From: Pelagophyceae sp. CCMP2097
Taxonomy: Eukaryota; Sar; Pelagophyceae
Reading direction: 5' to 3'
DNA: 43,413 bases
Assembly: GCA_026770575.1 (NCBI GenBank)
Contig: MU657174.1
Span: 450,381-493,793 of the forward strand
The position numbers were made by a program, and so were the translations under genes. Positions 43,312-43,413 of this stretch are shown here, piece after piece. Under the pieces are notes generated by a model. It saw only the letters and a program-made list of their open reading frames with translations, was not told the origin of the DNA and ran no database searches. Each line of letters opens with the position of its first letter. Within the stretch, counting starts at the first letter, position 1.

Positions 43312-43317
43312 CTGTCG
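43269..43317. repeat. TCTG tetranucleotide microsatellite
   Basis: About twelve TCTG units with two imperfect ones (TTTG, TCCG). No gene is supported between 43033 and the window end. Confidence 0.95.
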
Positions 43318-43413
43318 CCCAGCAAATCCGAGGTTCCACCTTTGGGAAGAAAAAGGCAGCAACTCGGCCGATTTAGCGATTGGTGGTTGATGCGATTGCT
43401 AAAATTGGGAGTT

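Overview
The window reads as nuclear DNA of a GC-rich microalga with a secondary plastid, most plausibly a cold-adapted stramenopile such as a polar pelagophyte. That assignment is an inference. It rests on DUF3494 ice-binding genes, a Der/EngA GTPase with a leader-like N-terminus, an STN7/STN8-type (thylakoid-class) kinase, universal eukaryotic genes (XRN2, eIF2A, YOS1, anoctamin), many very short introns (about 45-165 bp) with recurrent GTGCGT/GTCCGT donors, at least one GC-AG intron, and a dispersed repeat that lies inside one spliced intron. All gene models were built by hand from reading frames, splice consensus and protein family knowledge, with no transcript data.

Layout. 1-5546: two copies of a two-domain ice-binding protein gene, identical over 2.17 kb including the promoter region, separated by G-quadruplex-prone hexanucleotide arrays around a decayed hAT transposase tail. 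5884-8781 (minus): a multi-exon gene whose reading frames join an STN7/STN8-like kinase, a PDZ-like domain and a PP2C phosphatase in one polypeptide. 8782-11149: no supported gene, copies of the dispersed repeat. 11150-14426 (plus): an anoctamin/TMEM16 gene in six exons (931 aa). 14427-15989: repeats, including a 0.56-kb TIR element inserted in a duplicated, decayed copy of the Der 3' end. 15990-17926 (minus): Der GTPase. 18024-18661: an inverted repeat around a 525-N assembly gap. 19932-21444 (plus): a small single-PAH protein and YOS1. 21853-22198 (minus): a twin CX9C protein. 22606-24444 (plus): a four-exon gene of unknown family. 24780-27974 (minus): XRN2/Rat1. 29105-30465 (plus): a protein with two copies of a basic module. 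30670-32795 (minus): eIF2A. 32993-43032 (minus): one very large gene (about 3,200 aa) holding three PhoD-like modules that lack the usual metal-binding signatures. 43033-43413: a strong hairpin and a TCTG microsatellite.

How they relate. These are mostly unrelated eukaryotic genes packed closely on both strands. Two deserve most attention. The kinase-PDZ-PP2C fusion would put a thylakoid-type kinase and an opposing class of phosphatase on one chain. The triple PhoD-like protein looks like a giant pseudo-phosphatase. The repeat landscape (tandem gene duplication, TIR element, intron-borne dispersed repeat, hAT remnant) indicates an active recent history of mobile DNA.
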